A DNA stretch of 64,000 nucleotides from UBA7803 sp041395905 (lineage in GTDB: Bacteria; Pseudomonadota; Gammaproteobacteria; Pseudomonadales; Azotimanducaceae), in NCBI GenBank assembly GCA_041395905.1, contig JAWKZP010000013.1, forward strand, positions 1-64,000, written 5' to 3'. Below are positions 25,254-34,553 of this stretch, in pieces. Both the position numbers and the translations under genes were made by a program. The notes under the pieces were generated by a model. The model was not told the DNA's origin. It saw only the letters and a program-made list of their open reading frames with translations, and did not search any database. The first letter of the stretch is position 1. The number at the start of each line of letters is the position of its first letter.

Positions 25254-26435
25254 TTGGCCGTGGACGATTTTCGGCGGGTCCGCATGGGCATGGTGGGCGG
25301 TGGTGAGGGAGCCTTCATCGGCCCGGTGCATCGCGCCGCTGCCGAGCTCGACGGCGCCGTCGAGCTGGTCTGCGGCGCGTTTTCATCGGACCCGGAGCGT
25401 TCGCGCAGGTCGGGCCGAACCCTGTATCGACTGCCGCCGGAGCGCTGCTATGACAGCTGGCAGGCGCTGCTGGCGACTGAAGCGAAGCTGCCCGCAGCCG
25501 AACGCATGCAGTTCCTCACCGTCGCCACGCCCAACCATCTGCACGCGGAGATCGCACGGGCCGCCATGGCCGCCGGCTTTCACGTGCTTTGTGACAAGCC
25601 CCTGGCCACAGACCTTGCCGAGGCGGAGTCGCTGCAGGCGGAAGCCGGGCGGCGTGCTGCCCTGGGGCACCCCGTGCTGGTAGGCGTAACCTACAACTAC
25701 ACCGGTTACCCGATGGTCCGGGAGGCCCGCGAGCTGATTGCGAGCGGCGCCCTGGGCTCCATCAGACGTGTGCAATGCGAGTATCTGCAGGGCTGGCTGG
25801 CGCATCCGCTGCCCGGTAACAAGCAGGCCGACTGGCGTACGGACCCGGGGCGCGCCGGTGCCGCCGGCTGTTTCGGCGACATCGGCAGCCACTGCGAGAA
25901 CCTGGTGAGTTTCACCACCGGTCTCGAGATCGAATCGCTGTGTGCGGACCTGTCCACCTTCGTACCAGGACGGCGCCTCGACGATGACGGCAGCGTGCTA
26001 TTGCGGTTCCGCGGCGGCGCGCGCGGCACCATCCAGGCCAGCCAGGTGGCGCTTGGTGAGGAGAACAGCCTGTCACTACGCGTCTACGGCGACTGCGGGG
26101 CGCTCGCGTGGAGTCAGCAGGAGCCGAACAGCCTGCTGGTGCGCTACGCCGATCGGCCCTACGAAGTCCGGCGCACCGGCGGTGCCGGGCTCGGCGGTGC
26201 CGGCGTGCAGGCGGCGCGTCTGCCGGCCGGCCATCCGGAGGGGTTTCTCGAGGCGTTCGCCAACGTCTATCGTGGATTCGGGCGAGCGGTCGCGGCCTGC
26301 GAGGCCGGCGCCGCCGAGGCGGCTGCTGCCGCAGTGGACTATCCGACGCTGGCCGATGGCGTGCGCGGCATGCGTTTCATCGATGCGGTAGTGCGCAGCA
26401 GTACGGCCGGGGGCCGCTGGGTGAGCCTGCCCTGA
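25254..26435 (+). CDS. Gfo/Idh/MocA family NAD(P)-dependent oxidoreductase
   Basis: 393 residues. The TTG at 25254 has GGGGAG five nt upstream; a GTG at 25260 is an alternative. The Rossmann half has MGMVGGGEGAFIGPVHRAAA, then FLTVATPNHLHAEIARAAMA and VLCDKPLATDLAEAE with the conserved Lys-Pro. The C-terminal half has GCFGDIGSHCENLVSFTTGL with the usual Asp and His. Substrates in the family are polyols, sugars and sugar-like acids. It runs into an isomerase gene 38 bp downstream, so a carbohydrate route is likely. Confidence 0.87.
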   Translation: MAVDDFRRVRMGMVGGGEGAFIGPVHRAAAELDGAVELVCGAFSSDPERSRRSGRTLYRLPPERCYDSWQALLATEAKLPAAERMQFLTVATPNHLHAEIARAAMAAGFHVLCDKPLATDLAEAESLQAEAGRRAALGHPVLVGVTYNYTGYPMVREARELIASGALGSIRRVQCEYLQGWLAHPLPGNKQADWRTDPGRAGAAGCFGDIGSHCENLVSFTTGLEIESLCADLSTFVPGRRLDDDGSVLLRFRGGARGTIQASQVALGEENSLSLRVYGDCGALAWSQQEPNSLLVRYADRPYEVRRTGGAGLGGAGVQAARLPAGHPEGFLEAFANVYRGFGRAVAACEAGAAEAAAAAVDYPTLADGVRGMRFIDAVVRSSTAGGRWVSLP

Positions 26436-26473
26436 ACCCACCCTGACCCGATAGAAAAGGGGAGAGCAGCAAC

Positions 26474-27547
26474 GTGAAGACCTTACGCGGACCGGCAATC
26501 TTTCTGGCGCAGTTCATCGATGATCGGGATCCCTTCGACAACATCGAATCCATGGCCCGCTGGGCCGCCGATCTGGGATTTGCCGGCATCCAGGTGCCGA
26601 TCGGGAATCCCGCGTTCATCGACGTCGGGCGCGCTGCCGAGAGTCGTGATTACTGCGACGAGTTGAAAGGTCGCGTGTCCGCCTACGGCATCGAGATCAC
26701 AGAGCTGTCCACCCATCTGGAGGGACAGCTGGTGGCCGTCCACCCCGCCTACGACCCTCTGTTCGATGCCTTCGCGCCGCCGGAGGTGCGCGGTAACCCC
26801 GCCGCGCGCACCGACTGGGCCGTACGGCAGCTCGAGCTCGCGGCGCGGGCCAGTGCCAACCTCGGCCTCTCGGCACAGGCGGCATTCTCGGGTGCGCTGC
26901 TCTGGCCCATGCTGTATCCCTGGCCCCAGCGGCCGCCGGGGCTGGTGACAGAGGGATTCGCGGAGCTCGCCCGGCGCTGGCGGCCGATTCTGGACGCGTT
27001 CGACGATGCCGGTGTCGACTGCTGTTTCGAGCTGCACCCGGGCGAGGACCTGCACGACGGCGTGACATTCGAGCGCTTTCTCGACGCGGTCGATCAGCAC
27101 CCGCGCGCTGCCATTCTGTACGACCCGAGCCACTTCGTGCTGCAGCAGCTGGACTACCTGGAATTCATCGACATCTACCACGAGCGCATTCGCATGTTTC
27201 ATGTCAAGGATGCGGAATTCAATCGCAACGGCCGCAGCGGCGTTTACGGGGGCTACCAGGACTGGCTGCAGCGCCCCGGCAGATTCCGCTCGCTCGGCGA
27301 TGGTCAGATCGATTTCCGCGGCGTGTTCTCGAAACTGGCGGCATACGACTACGAGGGCTGGGCCGTGCTCGAATGGGAATGCTGCCTGAAGCACCAGGAG
27401 GACGGTGCCCGCGAGGGCGCCGCGTTCATCCGCGATCACATCATCCGCGTCACCGACCGCGCGTTCGACGACTTCGCGGGCACCGGCTCGGCGGACGCCG
27501 CCAGCGCGCGTATCCGCAACCGCCGCCTGCTGGGGCTCGCGCCGTGA
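26474..27547 (+). CDS. Sugar phosphate isomerase/epimerase (AP-endonuclease-2-like TIM barrel)
   Basis: 357 residues from the GTG at 26474, with AAAGGGGAG upstream. TIM-barrel metal-site blocks are visible as CCFELHPGEDLHDG, AILYDPSHFVLQQLDYLEFI, RIRMFHVKDAEFNRNG and WAVLEWECCLKHQEDG, which carry the Glu, Asp/His, His and Glu ligands typical of xylose-isomerase-like barrels. The combination with a Gfo/Idh/MocA gene just upstream is common in inositol and rare-sugar catabolism. The exact sugar is unknown. It overlaps the esterase gene by 4 bp. Confidence 0.85.
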   Translation: MKTLRGPAIFLAQFIDDRDPFDNIESMARWAADLGFAGIQVPIGNPAFIDVGRAAESRDYCDELKGRVSAYGIEITELSTHLEGQLVAVHPAYDPLFDAFAPPEVRGNPAARTDWAVRQLELAARASANLGLSAQAAFSGALLWPMLYPWPQRPPGLVTEGFAELARRWRPILDAFDDAGVDCCFELHPGEDLHDGVTFERFLDAVDQHPRAAILYDPSHFVLQQLDYLEFIDIYHERIRMFHVKDAEFNRNGRSGVYGGYQDWLQRPGRFRSLGDGQIDFRGVFSKLAAYDYEGWAVLEWECCLKHQEDGAREGAAFIRDHIIRVTDRAFDDFAGTGSADAASARIRNRRLLGLAP

Positions 27548-29088
27548 GCGGTCGGCCCGCGGCTGTGGTGCTGGCTCTGCTGCTGGCCACGCTCGGCGCG
27601 CCTGCGCTTGCCGGATCGGTGACGCTGACGACGCCCCAGGGTCCGCTGGTAGGCGAGCGTGCGGGCGCCGTGCAGGTGTATCGCGGCATCCCTTATGTGC
27701 GGCCACCGGTGGGCGAGCTGCGCTGGCGTGCGCCGCAACCGCAGCCGCGCTGGAGCTTGCCGCGGGACGCGCAGCAGTTCGGCCCGGCGTGCCCGCAGCC
27801 CGCGCGCCAGGATCGGGCGACCGGTATCGGCAGCACCAGCGAGGATTGCCTGACGCTCAACGTCTGGGCACCGGACGGTGCGCACCGGACGCCAGTCATG
27901 GTCTGGATTCACGGCGGCGCGTACCGCCTGGGCGCGGGAAGCCTCGGCATCTACGACGGCGCCGCGTTCGCCGGTAGCGGCGTCGTGCTGGTGACGTTCA
28001 ACTACCGCCTCGGCCGACTCGGCTTCTTCGCCCACCCGGCGCTGCCGGAAGCGGGTAACCTGGGATTGCAGGATCAGGTGGCAGCACTGCGCTGGGTCCA
28101 GGACAACATCGCCAGCTTTGGCGGCGATCCCGACAACGTCACGGTATTCGGCGAGAGCGCAGGCGGCTCCAGCGTGCTGTACCTGTTGACCTCTCCGCGC
28201 ACTCAGGGTCTGTTTCACAAGGCGATCATCGAGAGCGGCGGTGGCCTGCAGATCAGCCGGCATCTCACCGCACAGCGCGGGCGCCAGCGCTCGTTGATGG
28301 CCGAAGGCCTGGCGTGGCAGGGCGCTGACGTCAGCGTGGCGGCGCTGCGGGCGCTCAGCGTCGACGAGGTGCTGGGCACGGACCTGATCGGCGGTGGCAT
28401 CGGCGCCGTGGCGCCGGTGATCGACGGCGACTGGGTGACGGCGGACCCGGGGGTGCAGTTGCTGCGCGGTGCGTTCCGGAAGGTGCCGGTGCTGGTCGGC
28501 TCCAACAGCAATGAGGCCAGCGTGCTGGCGGCGTTCGGTACCACGCCGGAGGCCGCCGTGGCCGCATCGGGGGTGGCTGCCGATGCCCTGGCGCGGCTGT
28601 ATCCGGACCCCGACAGCCGCGCGCGCCAGGCCTGGGGCGATGCGGCGTTCGTAGCAGGCGCCAGGCTGACCGCGCGCGCGGTGGCGGCGGCCGGCCAGCC
28701 GGCGTATCTGTATCACTTCGACTACGTGCTGGCGAGGCGCCAGGGCAAGGTGCCGGGCGCAGGTCATGGCAGCGAGATTCCCTTCGTGTTCGCCAACCTC
28801 GGGCGCCTGCCCATGGCGCGCCTGCTGGTGCAGGACAGCGACGAAGCAGTGGCGCGGCGGCTGCACCAGTTCTGGGTGCGCTTCGCCGCAACCGGACAAC
28901 CCGATGGCCCGTCGACGGACGTGGCGGCTCGCTGGCCCGGGTACGATCCGGTAGCCGATCCCGTGCTGCTGATCGACGGACGCTTCAGGACCGTGACGGG
29001 CCTGCGACGCGACGCGCTCGATTTTCACGAGCAGCGCTGGCGGCGGGCGGAGCAGGCGCTGGGCGAGGCGTTGTCGCCTGCGCCCTGA
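27544..29088 (+). CDS. Secreted type-B carboxylesterase
   Basis: 514 residues from the GTG at 27544 (GTGA overlap with the isomerase stop). A signal peptide is present (AAVVLALLLATLGAPALAG, cleavage near 23). The alpha/beta hydrolase core has GIPYVRPPVGELRWR, the oxyanion loop VWIHGGAYRLG (near 121-130), nucleophile Ser205 in VTVFGESAGGSS and a late GAGHGSEIPFVF that supplies the His. Type-B carboxylesterases hydrolyse short to medium ester substrates. It should act in the periplasm or outside the cell and could release the compound processed by the two upstream enzymes. Confidence 0.9.
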   Translation: MSGRPAAVVLALLLATLGAPALAGSVTLTTPQGPLVGERAGAVQVYRGIPYVRPPVGELRWRAPQPQPRWSLPRDAQQFGPACPQPARQDRATGIGSTSEDCLTLNVWAPDGAHRTPVMVWIHGGAYRLGAGSLGIYDGAAFAGSGVVLVTFNYRLGRLGFFAHPALPEAGNLGLQDQVAALRWVQDNIASFGGDPDNVTVFGESAGGSSVLYLLTSPRTQGLFHKAIIESGGGLQISRHLTAQRGRQRSLMAEGLAWQGADVSVAALRALSVDEVLGTDLIGGGIGAVAPVIDGDWVTADPGVQLLRGAFRKVPVLVGSNSNEASVLAAFGTTPEAAVAASGVAADALARLYPDPDSRARQAWGDAAFVAGARLTARAVAAAGQPAYLYHFDYVLARRQGKVPGAGHGSEIPFVFANLGRLPMARLLVQDSDEAVARRLHQFWVRFAATGQPDGPSTDVAARWPGYDPVADPVLLIDGRFRTVTGLRRDALDFHEQRWRRAEQALGEALSPAP

Positions 29089-29283
29089 GCCGCAGCGGGG
29101 TCATCTCGACCGCCGCGTGCCCTCAGTCCAGGAACTGTCGCCCGCAACTGCTGCCTAAGTCTCTGCGTAACGATGCCGGCAAATGCGGGTTGCCCTCGCA
29201 CTCCGCTCCGACACCCGACGCCCGCACGCGCCGACCGCAACGGCCTGCCGGCGGAGACCATGGACTGGAACGGAGGATTCGAC

Positions 29284-29685
29284 ATGACCAAGCAACTGAC
29301 CGCGCTCTGCGCAGGACTGGTGCTCGCAACCTGGGGCACCATCGCGAGCGCCGCGGAGATGTCGGTTGAGCCCGAGCGCTGCATTCAGCTTTCCCGGGTC
29401 AAGACGACCGAGATTCTCGGCAATCGGCAGATACTGTTCGAGCTGCAGAACGGCCGCCACTACCTGAACACGCTGCCCTACCCGTGCCCTGGCATGCGCC
29501 GCGGCACGACCCTGCTGTACCGCACTTCTCTAGATCAACTGTGCAGCGTGGATGTCGTCACGGTGCTCGAAACCGGTGGCGGCGGCGGCTTCTGGCCGGG
29601 CGCGTCCTGTGGACTCGGCACCTTCGAGCCCGTGGACGAGGGCGAGATCGACCAGCTGCGCGAAGCCGCGAAGAAATCGAACTGA
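29284..29685 (+). CDS. Small secreted DUF6491-like protein
   Basis: 133 residues from the ATG at 29284, preceded by GGAGG. It has a signal peptide (LTALCAGLVLATWGTIASAA). The mature part shows CIQLSRVKTTEILGNRQILF, YLNTLPYPCPGMRRG and LCSVDVVTVLE, with conserved Cys positions matching the pattern I recall for DUF6491 proteins in proteobacteria. The function is unknown. The 195-bp region upstream (29089-29283) shows no recognisable feature. It converges with the permease gene. Confidence 0.65.
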   Translation: MTKQLTALCAGLVLATWGTIASAAEMSVEPERCIQLSRVKTTEILGNRQILFELQNGRHYLNTLPYPCPGMRRGTTLLYRTSLDQLCSVDVVTVLETGGGGGFWPGASCGLGTFEPVDEGEIDQLREAAKKSN

Positions 29686-29695
29686 CCCGCTGCGC

Positions 29696-31126
29696 TCAGG
29701 GGCGGCGTGGCGGTGAGCCGCGCCGTCCGAGCCAGGCGACCAGGCCGCCGAGAAAGCGCACGCGGCGCCGGGCCAGGCGCCAGAGCAGCCTTTCCCGGTT
29801 GGTAATGGCGGCCAGCACGTGTGGCAGGGGTTGCCCCGGCGCCAGGGTCGCATAGACGAGCGCGCCGACCAGCAGCAGGAGGCTGCCGATCGCTTTGTCC
29901 TGCGTGGTGGTCGCGGCGAGCAGGCCCAGGCAGATGAGCACCGTGCCATACGGCAGAATCCATTGCCAGCGCGCGGGCGCCGTGACCGAGGTGCGATGCG
30001 TTCGGATCAGTGCCAGCGCGCACAGTAGAAACGCGAACGCCAGGTTGAATACCGAGAAGGAGATCAGCTCGGCGATGTGCTCGACGAACACCAGCGGAAC
30101 GGCGATCGCTGCCTGAAACCAGAGCGCGACGTGCGGCGTGCGGAAGCGCGGATGAATCTTCGCGAACGCGCGTGGCAACAGGCCATCGCCGGCCATGGCG
30201 TAAAGCAGCCGCGAGGAGCCGAGTATGTCCGACTCGTCGGATCCCGACACGGACGCCATCGCCCCTGCGGCCACCAGCGCGGCCCCGGTAGCGCCGAACA
30301 GTACCGTCGCCGCCAGTGCCACCGGCGCGTTCGATGCTGCGAGCTGCTCATGTCCCACCAGCGCGTACAGCACGAAGTTAGTGCTGAGGTAGAACACGAT
30401 CACGATGCCCATGCCGAGCGCCATGGCCCGCGGAATCGTGCGGCTCGGATCGCGCACCTCAGCGGCAGGTACCGTGGTCAGCTCGAAGCCGACATAGGCC
30501 CAGAACAACAGCACGACGGCGCTGCCGAACTCGCCGAATCCGAACGGCGCGAACGGGATCAGATTGGCTGCGGCAACATCCGCGTGGCTCGCGAGATAGA
30601 TGGCGCCGCCGATGACGAGACCGACCAGCGGCAACAGCTTGACCGCCGTCAGCAGGTCATTGAAGCGGCCTGCGGCCCGAACGCTGAGCGCGTTCAATGC
30701 CGTCAGCACGACGACGAACAGCACCCGAATGGTGTACTCCCAGATCGGCGCCAGCGTCGCGAAGAATCCCAGATAGTTGGTGAACGCGATCGCAAACACG
30801 GGAATGGCCATGAGCTCCGCGATCCACATGGACCAGCCGGTGAGGAAGCCCGGCAACGGCCCGAACGCCTGCTTCGCGTAGGCGTAGGGTCCTCCGACCA
30901 CCGGCTGCAGCCGGGCGCACTCCGCAAGCGTGAGCGCGATCACCGTGGCCAGCACGCCGGCGAGCGTCCAGGCCAGCAGGGCGGCGGGGCCGAGGCTACC
31001 CGCGGTGATGGCCGCGGCGATGTAGATGTCGGCGCCGACGATGGCGCCCACCGTGATGTTCGTGACGTCGAAGAAACCGAGCGCTTTCTCGAAGCCCGCC
31101 GGTTTCCGGGACTCGAGTGCAGTCAC
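29696..31126 (-). CDS. APC-family amino acid permease
   Basis: 476 residues from the GTG at 31126, chosen because GGGAGA lies at ideal spacing; a longer frame from 31156 has no such site. About 12 membrane segments. The first helix reads VTNITVGAIVGADIYIAAAI, matching the unwound GxG substrate-binding region of APC transporters, and VGFELTTVPAAEVRDPSRTI matches the conserved helix 6 to loop region. It probably imports an amino acid or related amine by proton symport or antiport. The divergent neighbour is an alpha/beta hydrolase 108 bp away. Confidence 0.88.
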   Translation of the reverse strand: MTALESRKPAGFEKALGFFDVTNITVGAIVGADIYIAAAITAGSLGPAALLAWTLAGVLATVIALTLAECARLQPVVGGPYAYAKQAFGPLPGFLTGWSMWIAELMAIPVFAIAFTNYLGFFATLAPIWEYTIRVLFVVVLTALNALSVRAAGRFNDLLTAVKLLPLVGLVIGGAIYLASHADVAAANLIPFAPFGFGEFGSAVVLLFWAYVGFELTTVPAAEVRDPSRTIPRAMALGMGIVIVFYLSTNFVLYALVGHEQLAASNAPVALAATVLFGATGAALVAAGAMASVSGSDESDILGSSRLLYAMAGDGLLPRAFAKIHPRFRTPHVALWFQAAIAVPLVFVEHIAELISFSVFNLAFAFLLCALALIRTHRTSVTAPARWQWILPYGTVLICLGLLAATTTQDKAIGSLLLLVGALVYATLAPGQPLPHVLAAITNRERLLWRLARRRVRFLGGLVAWLGRRGSPPRRP

Positions 31127-31234
31127 GCGGGTTCTCCCATTTCGATCGACACGCACTATCCGTTAGAGTAACCGATCGAGGTCTCCCGCTCCCCGTTCCG
31201 GTGGCGCGGGGCGCATGCACTGGGAGGGCGGGTC

Positions 31235-32011
31235 ATGCCATTCGCGGCCAATGGCGTCGAGGTCTACTACGTCGACGAGGGGGCGGGTTCGGAAACCGTG
31301 TTCTTCTGCCACGGCGCCGGCGGTAACAGCACCAGCTGGTGGCAGCAGGTGCCTGTGTTTGCCGAACGCTACCGCTGTCTGGCCCATGATCACCGCGGCT
31401 TCGGCCGCACGGTCTGCACACCGGAAGCGTTCGACGTCGGCGCCTTCGCAGCCGATGCGCTGGCGGTGATGGACGCGGCCGGCGTCGAGAGCGCCCATTT
31501 CGTGTGCCAGTCCATGGGCGGCTGGACGGGTGTGCAGCTGGCGCTCAGGCACCCGGACCGGGTGCGCTCGCTGGTGCTGTCGGACACCATCGGCGGGCTG
31601 GCCCTGCCTTCAGGACTCGCCAGCATCCGCACCATGGCAGAGCGCGCCCAGGCCGCAGGGGCGATCAGCCCCGCGCTGGGCGCGGACTATCATCTGCGCA
31701 ACCCCACGGGGGCGTTCCTGTACCAGCAGCTCAGCGCCTTCAACAGCGATCAGGAGGTGCTGGGGCTGTTCCGGAAGATGTTTGCCGCCGAGGCGATGGT
31801 GCCCATCGAGCACGCGTACCGGCTCAGCCTGCCGATGCTGATCGTTGCCGGCACCGGCGATCTGATCTGGCCCCCCGAGGTGCTCCACGAGCTGGCGGCA
31901 CTGCTGCCGGATGCCCGTGTCGTGGAGGTCGATTCAGGACATTCGCCCTATTTCGAGAACCCGGTTGCATTCAACGCGGCGCTGGACGCCTTCCTGGCGT
32001 CGCTCGTTTAG
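31235..32011 (+). CDS. Alpha/beta hydrolase
   Basis: 258 residues, preceded by GGGAGGGCGGG. Core features are FFCHGAGGNSTSWWQQVPVF (oxyanion region), DHRGFGRTVC, nucleophile Ser93 in FVCQSMGGWTGV and the late acid/His in VVEVDSGHSPYFENP. It resembles the 3-oxoadipate enol-lactonase and carboxyl-ester hydrolase group. No signal is visible. The stop is 10 bp from the end of the convergent leucyl-tRNA synthetase gene. Confidence 0.87.
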   Translation: MPFAANGVEVYYVDEGAGSETVFFCHGAGGNSTSWWQQVPVFAERYRCLAHDHRGFGRTVCTPEAFDVGAFAADALAVMDAAGVESAHFVCQSMGGWTGVQLALRHPDRVRSLVLSDTIGGLALPSGLASIRTMAERAQAAGAISPALGADYHLRNPTGAFLYQQLSAFNSDQEVLGLFRKMFAAEAMVPIEHAYRLSLPMLIVAGTGDLIWPPEVLHELAALLPDARVVEVDSGHSPYFENPVAFNAALDAFLASLV

Positions 32012-32021
32012 CCGGTCGGTC

Positions 32022-34463
32022 TCAGCCGACGACGAGGTTCAGCACTCGGCCCGGGACGTAGATCTGCTTGCGGATCGCTTTCGCCTCGATGAAGCGCGCC
32101 ACGTTGTCGTTGCCGAGCGCAGCGGCCACCACCGCCGATTCGTCCGCGTCGGCGGCGACCGTGACCTTGCCGCGCACCTTGCCGTTGACCTGCACGGCGA
32201 CTTCCACGGTGTCTTCCCGCGTCTTGTCCTCGTCGTAGTCCGGCCAGCGTGCGCTCGCAAACAGGCCCTGGTCGTTGCCGAGCTGCTGGTAGAGCTCCTC
32301 GGCGATGTGCGGTGCGAACGGTGCCAGCAGAATCAGCAGCGGCTCGATCTCCGCGCGCCGGGCGGTGCGGCCCGCGGCGCGGACCACGTTAAGGTACTCC
32401 ATCATGGCGGCGATGGCGGTGTTGTACTGCAGCTCAGGCAGCTGCGCGGTCACCTGCTTGATGGTCTGATGCAGCTTGCGCTCCACGTCTGCGTCTGCCG
32501 GTTCGTCGCTCACGCTCTGCACGGCCTGCCAGAGCCGGCCGAGGAAGCCGTGCGGCCCCTGAATGCCCTGGCCGCGATAGTCGCCGCCCTGCTCATAGGG
32601 GCCGAGGAACATGAGATACAGACGCAGCGTATCCGCGCCGAACTCCTCGATGATGGTGTCGGGCACGATCACGTTGCCGCGACTCTTCGACATCTTCGCG
32701 CCTTCGTTGATGATCAGGCCATGGGCGCGAAAGCGCGAGAAGGGTTCCTCGAAGTCGATGATGCCGAGATCGTTCATGGCCATTGTGACGAAGCGCGAGT
32801 ACAGCAGATGCAGCACCGCGTGCTCGTTGCCGCCGATGTAGCAATCCACCGGTAGCCAGCGGCGTGTGATTTCCGGGTCAAGGGCCACGTCGTCGCGGTC
32901 GGTGCTCGGGTAGCGCATGAAGTACCAGGCGCTGTCGAGAAACGTGTCTGACACGTCGGTTTCCCGGCGCGCGGCGGCACCGCACTCCGGGCAGGCGGTT
33001 TCGTACCAGTCGCGGGCACGCGCGAGCGGACTGATGCCCGAATCATCGGGCTTGAAGTCTTCGAGGTAGGGCAGCAGTACCGGCAGATCTGACTCCTTCA
33101 CCGGAACCGCGCCGCAGGCGTCGCAGTGCACGATGGGAATCGGCGGGCCCCAGTAGCGCTGTCGGGAAACGCACCAGTCGTGCAGGCGGTAGTTCACACG
33201 CGCCTCGGCGACGCCCTCTGCGGCGAGCCAGTCGGTGATGGCGCGCTTGCCGTCAGACACGCTCAGACCGTCGAAGCGTCCCGAGTTCACCAGCTGACCG
33301 TCGCCGTCGTAGGCGGCGTCGAGCGGCGTGTCCGCATGCTCGCCGGATGCGGCAATGACTCGGATCACGGGCAGGCCGAACTGTTGCGCAAACTCGAAGT
33401 CGCGCTCGTCGTGACCGGGAACCGCCATGATCGCCCCGGTGCCGTAGTCCATGAGCACGTAGTCGGCGATCCACACGGGCACCGGCTCGCCGTTCACGGG
33501 GTTGCTGCAGTATCCGCCGGTGAACACGCCGGTCTTGGTCTTGTCGGTCTTGCGGCGTTCCACAAGATCCCGTCGCGCCACCTCGTCGCGATAGGCGGCT
33601 ACCGCCTCACGCTGGGCGGCGGTGGTGATCCGGTCCACGAGCGGATGCTCCGGCGCCAGAACCATGTAGGTTGCGCCGAACAGCGTGTCGGGACGGGTCG
33701 TGAACACGCGGATCCTGGTGCCGTCGGCGTCGCCCTGCACCGGAAAATCGATCTCTGCGCCCTCGCTGCGGCCGATCCAGTTGACCTGTGCCTTGCGGGT
33801 CACGTCGGACCAGTCGAGCTGCTCGATGTTGTCGAGCAGCCGTCCGGCGTAGCGGGTGATTTTGAAGAACCACTGCGGCAGCAGGCGCTGCTCCACCTGA
33901 GCATCGCAGCGCTCGCACAGGCCGCTGATGACCTGCTCGTTCGCCAGCACCGTCATGCACGAAGGGCACCAGTTTACGGGCGCCTCGCGGCGCTCCACGA
34001 GGCCGCCTTCGTAGAGTTTGAGGAACACCCACTGCGTCCAGCGGTAGTACTCTGGCTGCGTCGTGTCCACGACGTGATTCCAGTCGAACATGCCGCCGAT
34101 GCGCTTGAGCTGGCGCGTGAAGTTGGCCACGTTGCGCGGGATCAGGTCGTTGGGGTTGACCCCCACCTTGAGCGCGTAGTTCTCGGAATGAATGCCGAAG
34201 GCGTCGAAACCGATCGGCTCGAACACGGTCCGGCCGCGCAGCCGCCAGTAGCGGCCGTGCACGTCGGCACCGGTGAAGGCATAGATGTTGCCGATGTGCA
34301 GCCCCTCGGCGGAGGGGTAGGGAAACATCATCAGGTTGTACAGCGGATCCGGCGCGTTGCGCAGCTCTTCCTGAGTGAAGCAGTTGGTGCCTTGCTCAGC
34401 CCAGTGGGCCTGCCATTTCTGCTCGACCGCTGCGGGATCGTAGCGATCCGCCTCGTTACTCAT
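32022..34463 (-). CDS. leuS: Leucyl-tRNA synthetase of unusual (non-gammaproteobacterial) type
   Basis: 813 residues from the ATG at 34463. Class I motifs are LHIGN (55-59) in place of the usual HMGH/HVGH, and KMSKS (590-594). The CP1 editing domain has VFTTRPDTLFGATYMVLAPE and YGTGAIMAVPGHDERDFEF, so editing should be intact. Zinc-type cysteines are in CPSC and CERC near 190-215. It attaches Leu to tRNA-Leu in the cytoplasm. The wording (SAEGLHIGN, FEPIGFDAFGIHSENYALKV) resembles Chloroflexi-type enzymes as I recall them, and no lptE or holA follows as in standard gammaproteobacterial loci. It may be a horizontally acquired or second copy. Confidence 0.93.
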   Translation of the reverse strand: MSNEADRYDPAAVEQKWQAHWAEQGTNCFTQEELRNAPDPLYNLMMFPYPSAEGLHIGNIYAFTGADVHGRYWRLRGRTVFEPIGFDAFGIHSENYALKVGVNPNDLIPRNVANFTRQLKRIGGMFDWNHVVDTTQPEYYRWTQWVFLKLYEGGLVERREAPVNWCPSCMTVLANEQVISGLCERCDAQVEQRLLPQWFFKITRYAGRLLDNIEQLDWSDVTRKAQVNWIGRSEGAEIDFPVQGDADGTRIRVFTTRPDTLFGATYMVLAPEHPLVDRITTAAQREAVAAYRDEVARRDLVERRKTDKTKTGVFTGGYCSNPVNGEPVPVWIADYVLMDYGTGAIMAVPGHDERDFEFAQQFGLPVIRVIAASGEHADTPLDAAYDGDGQLVNSGRFDGLSVSDGKRAITDWLAAEGVAEARVNYRLHDWCVSRQRYWGPPIPIVHCDACGAVPVKESDLPVLLPYLEDFKPDDSGISPLARARDWYETACPECGAAARRETDVSDTFLDSAWYFMRYPSTDRDDVALDPEITRRWLPVDCYIGGNEHAVLHLLYSRFVTMAMNDLGIIDFEEPFSRFRAHGLIINEGAKMSKSRGNVIVPDTIIEEFGADTLRLYLMFLGPYEQGGDYRGQGIQGPHGFLGRLWQAVQSVSDEPADADVERKLHQTIKQVTAQLPELQYNTAIAAMMEYLNVVRAAGRTARRAEIEPLLILLAPFAPHIAEELYQQLGNDQGLFASARWPDYDEDKTREDTVEVAVQVNGKVRGKVTVAADADESAVVAAALGNDNVARFIEAKAIRKQIYVPGRVLNLVVG

Positions 34464-34553
34464 CGACCTGTGCCCCGGAAAAAACCGCAAGAATATCAGC
34501 GCCCGCAGCTCTAGGAAACGCAGCCACAGGAAGGGCGCGCGTCAGAGGCGCGC

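Noticed and set aside
33126..34514. 462-residue plus-strand frame
   Set aside because: Antisense shadow of the leucyl-tRNA synthetase gene.
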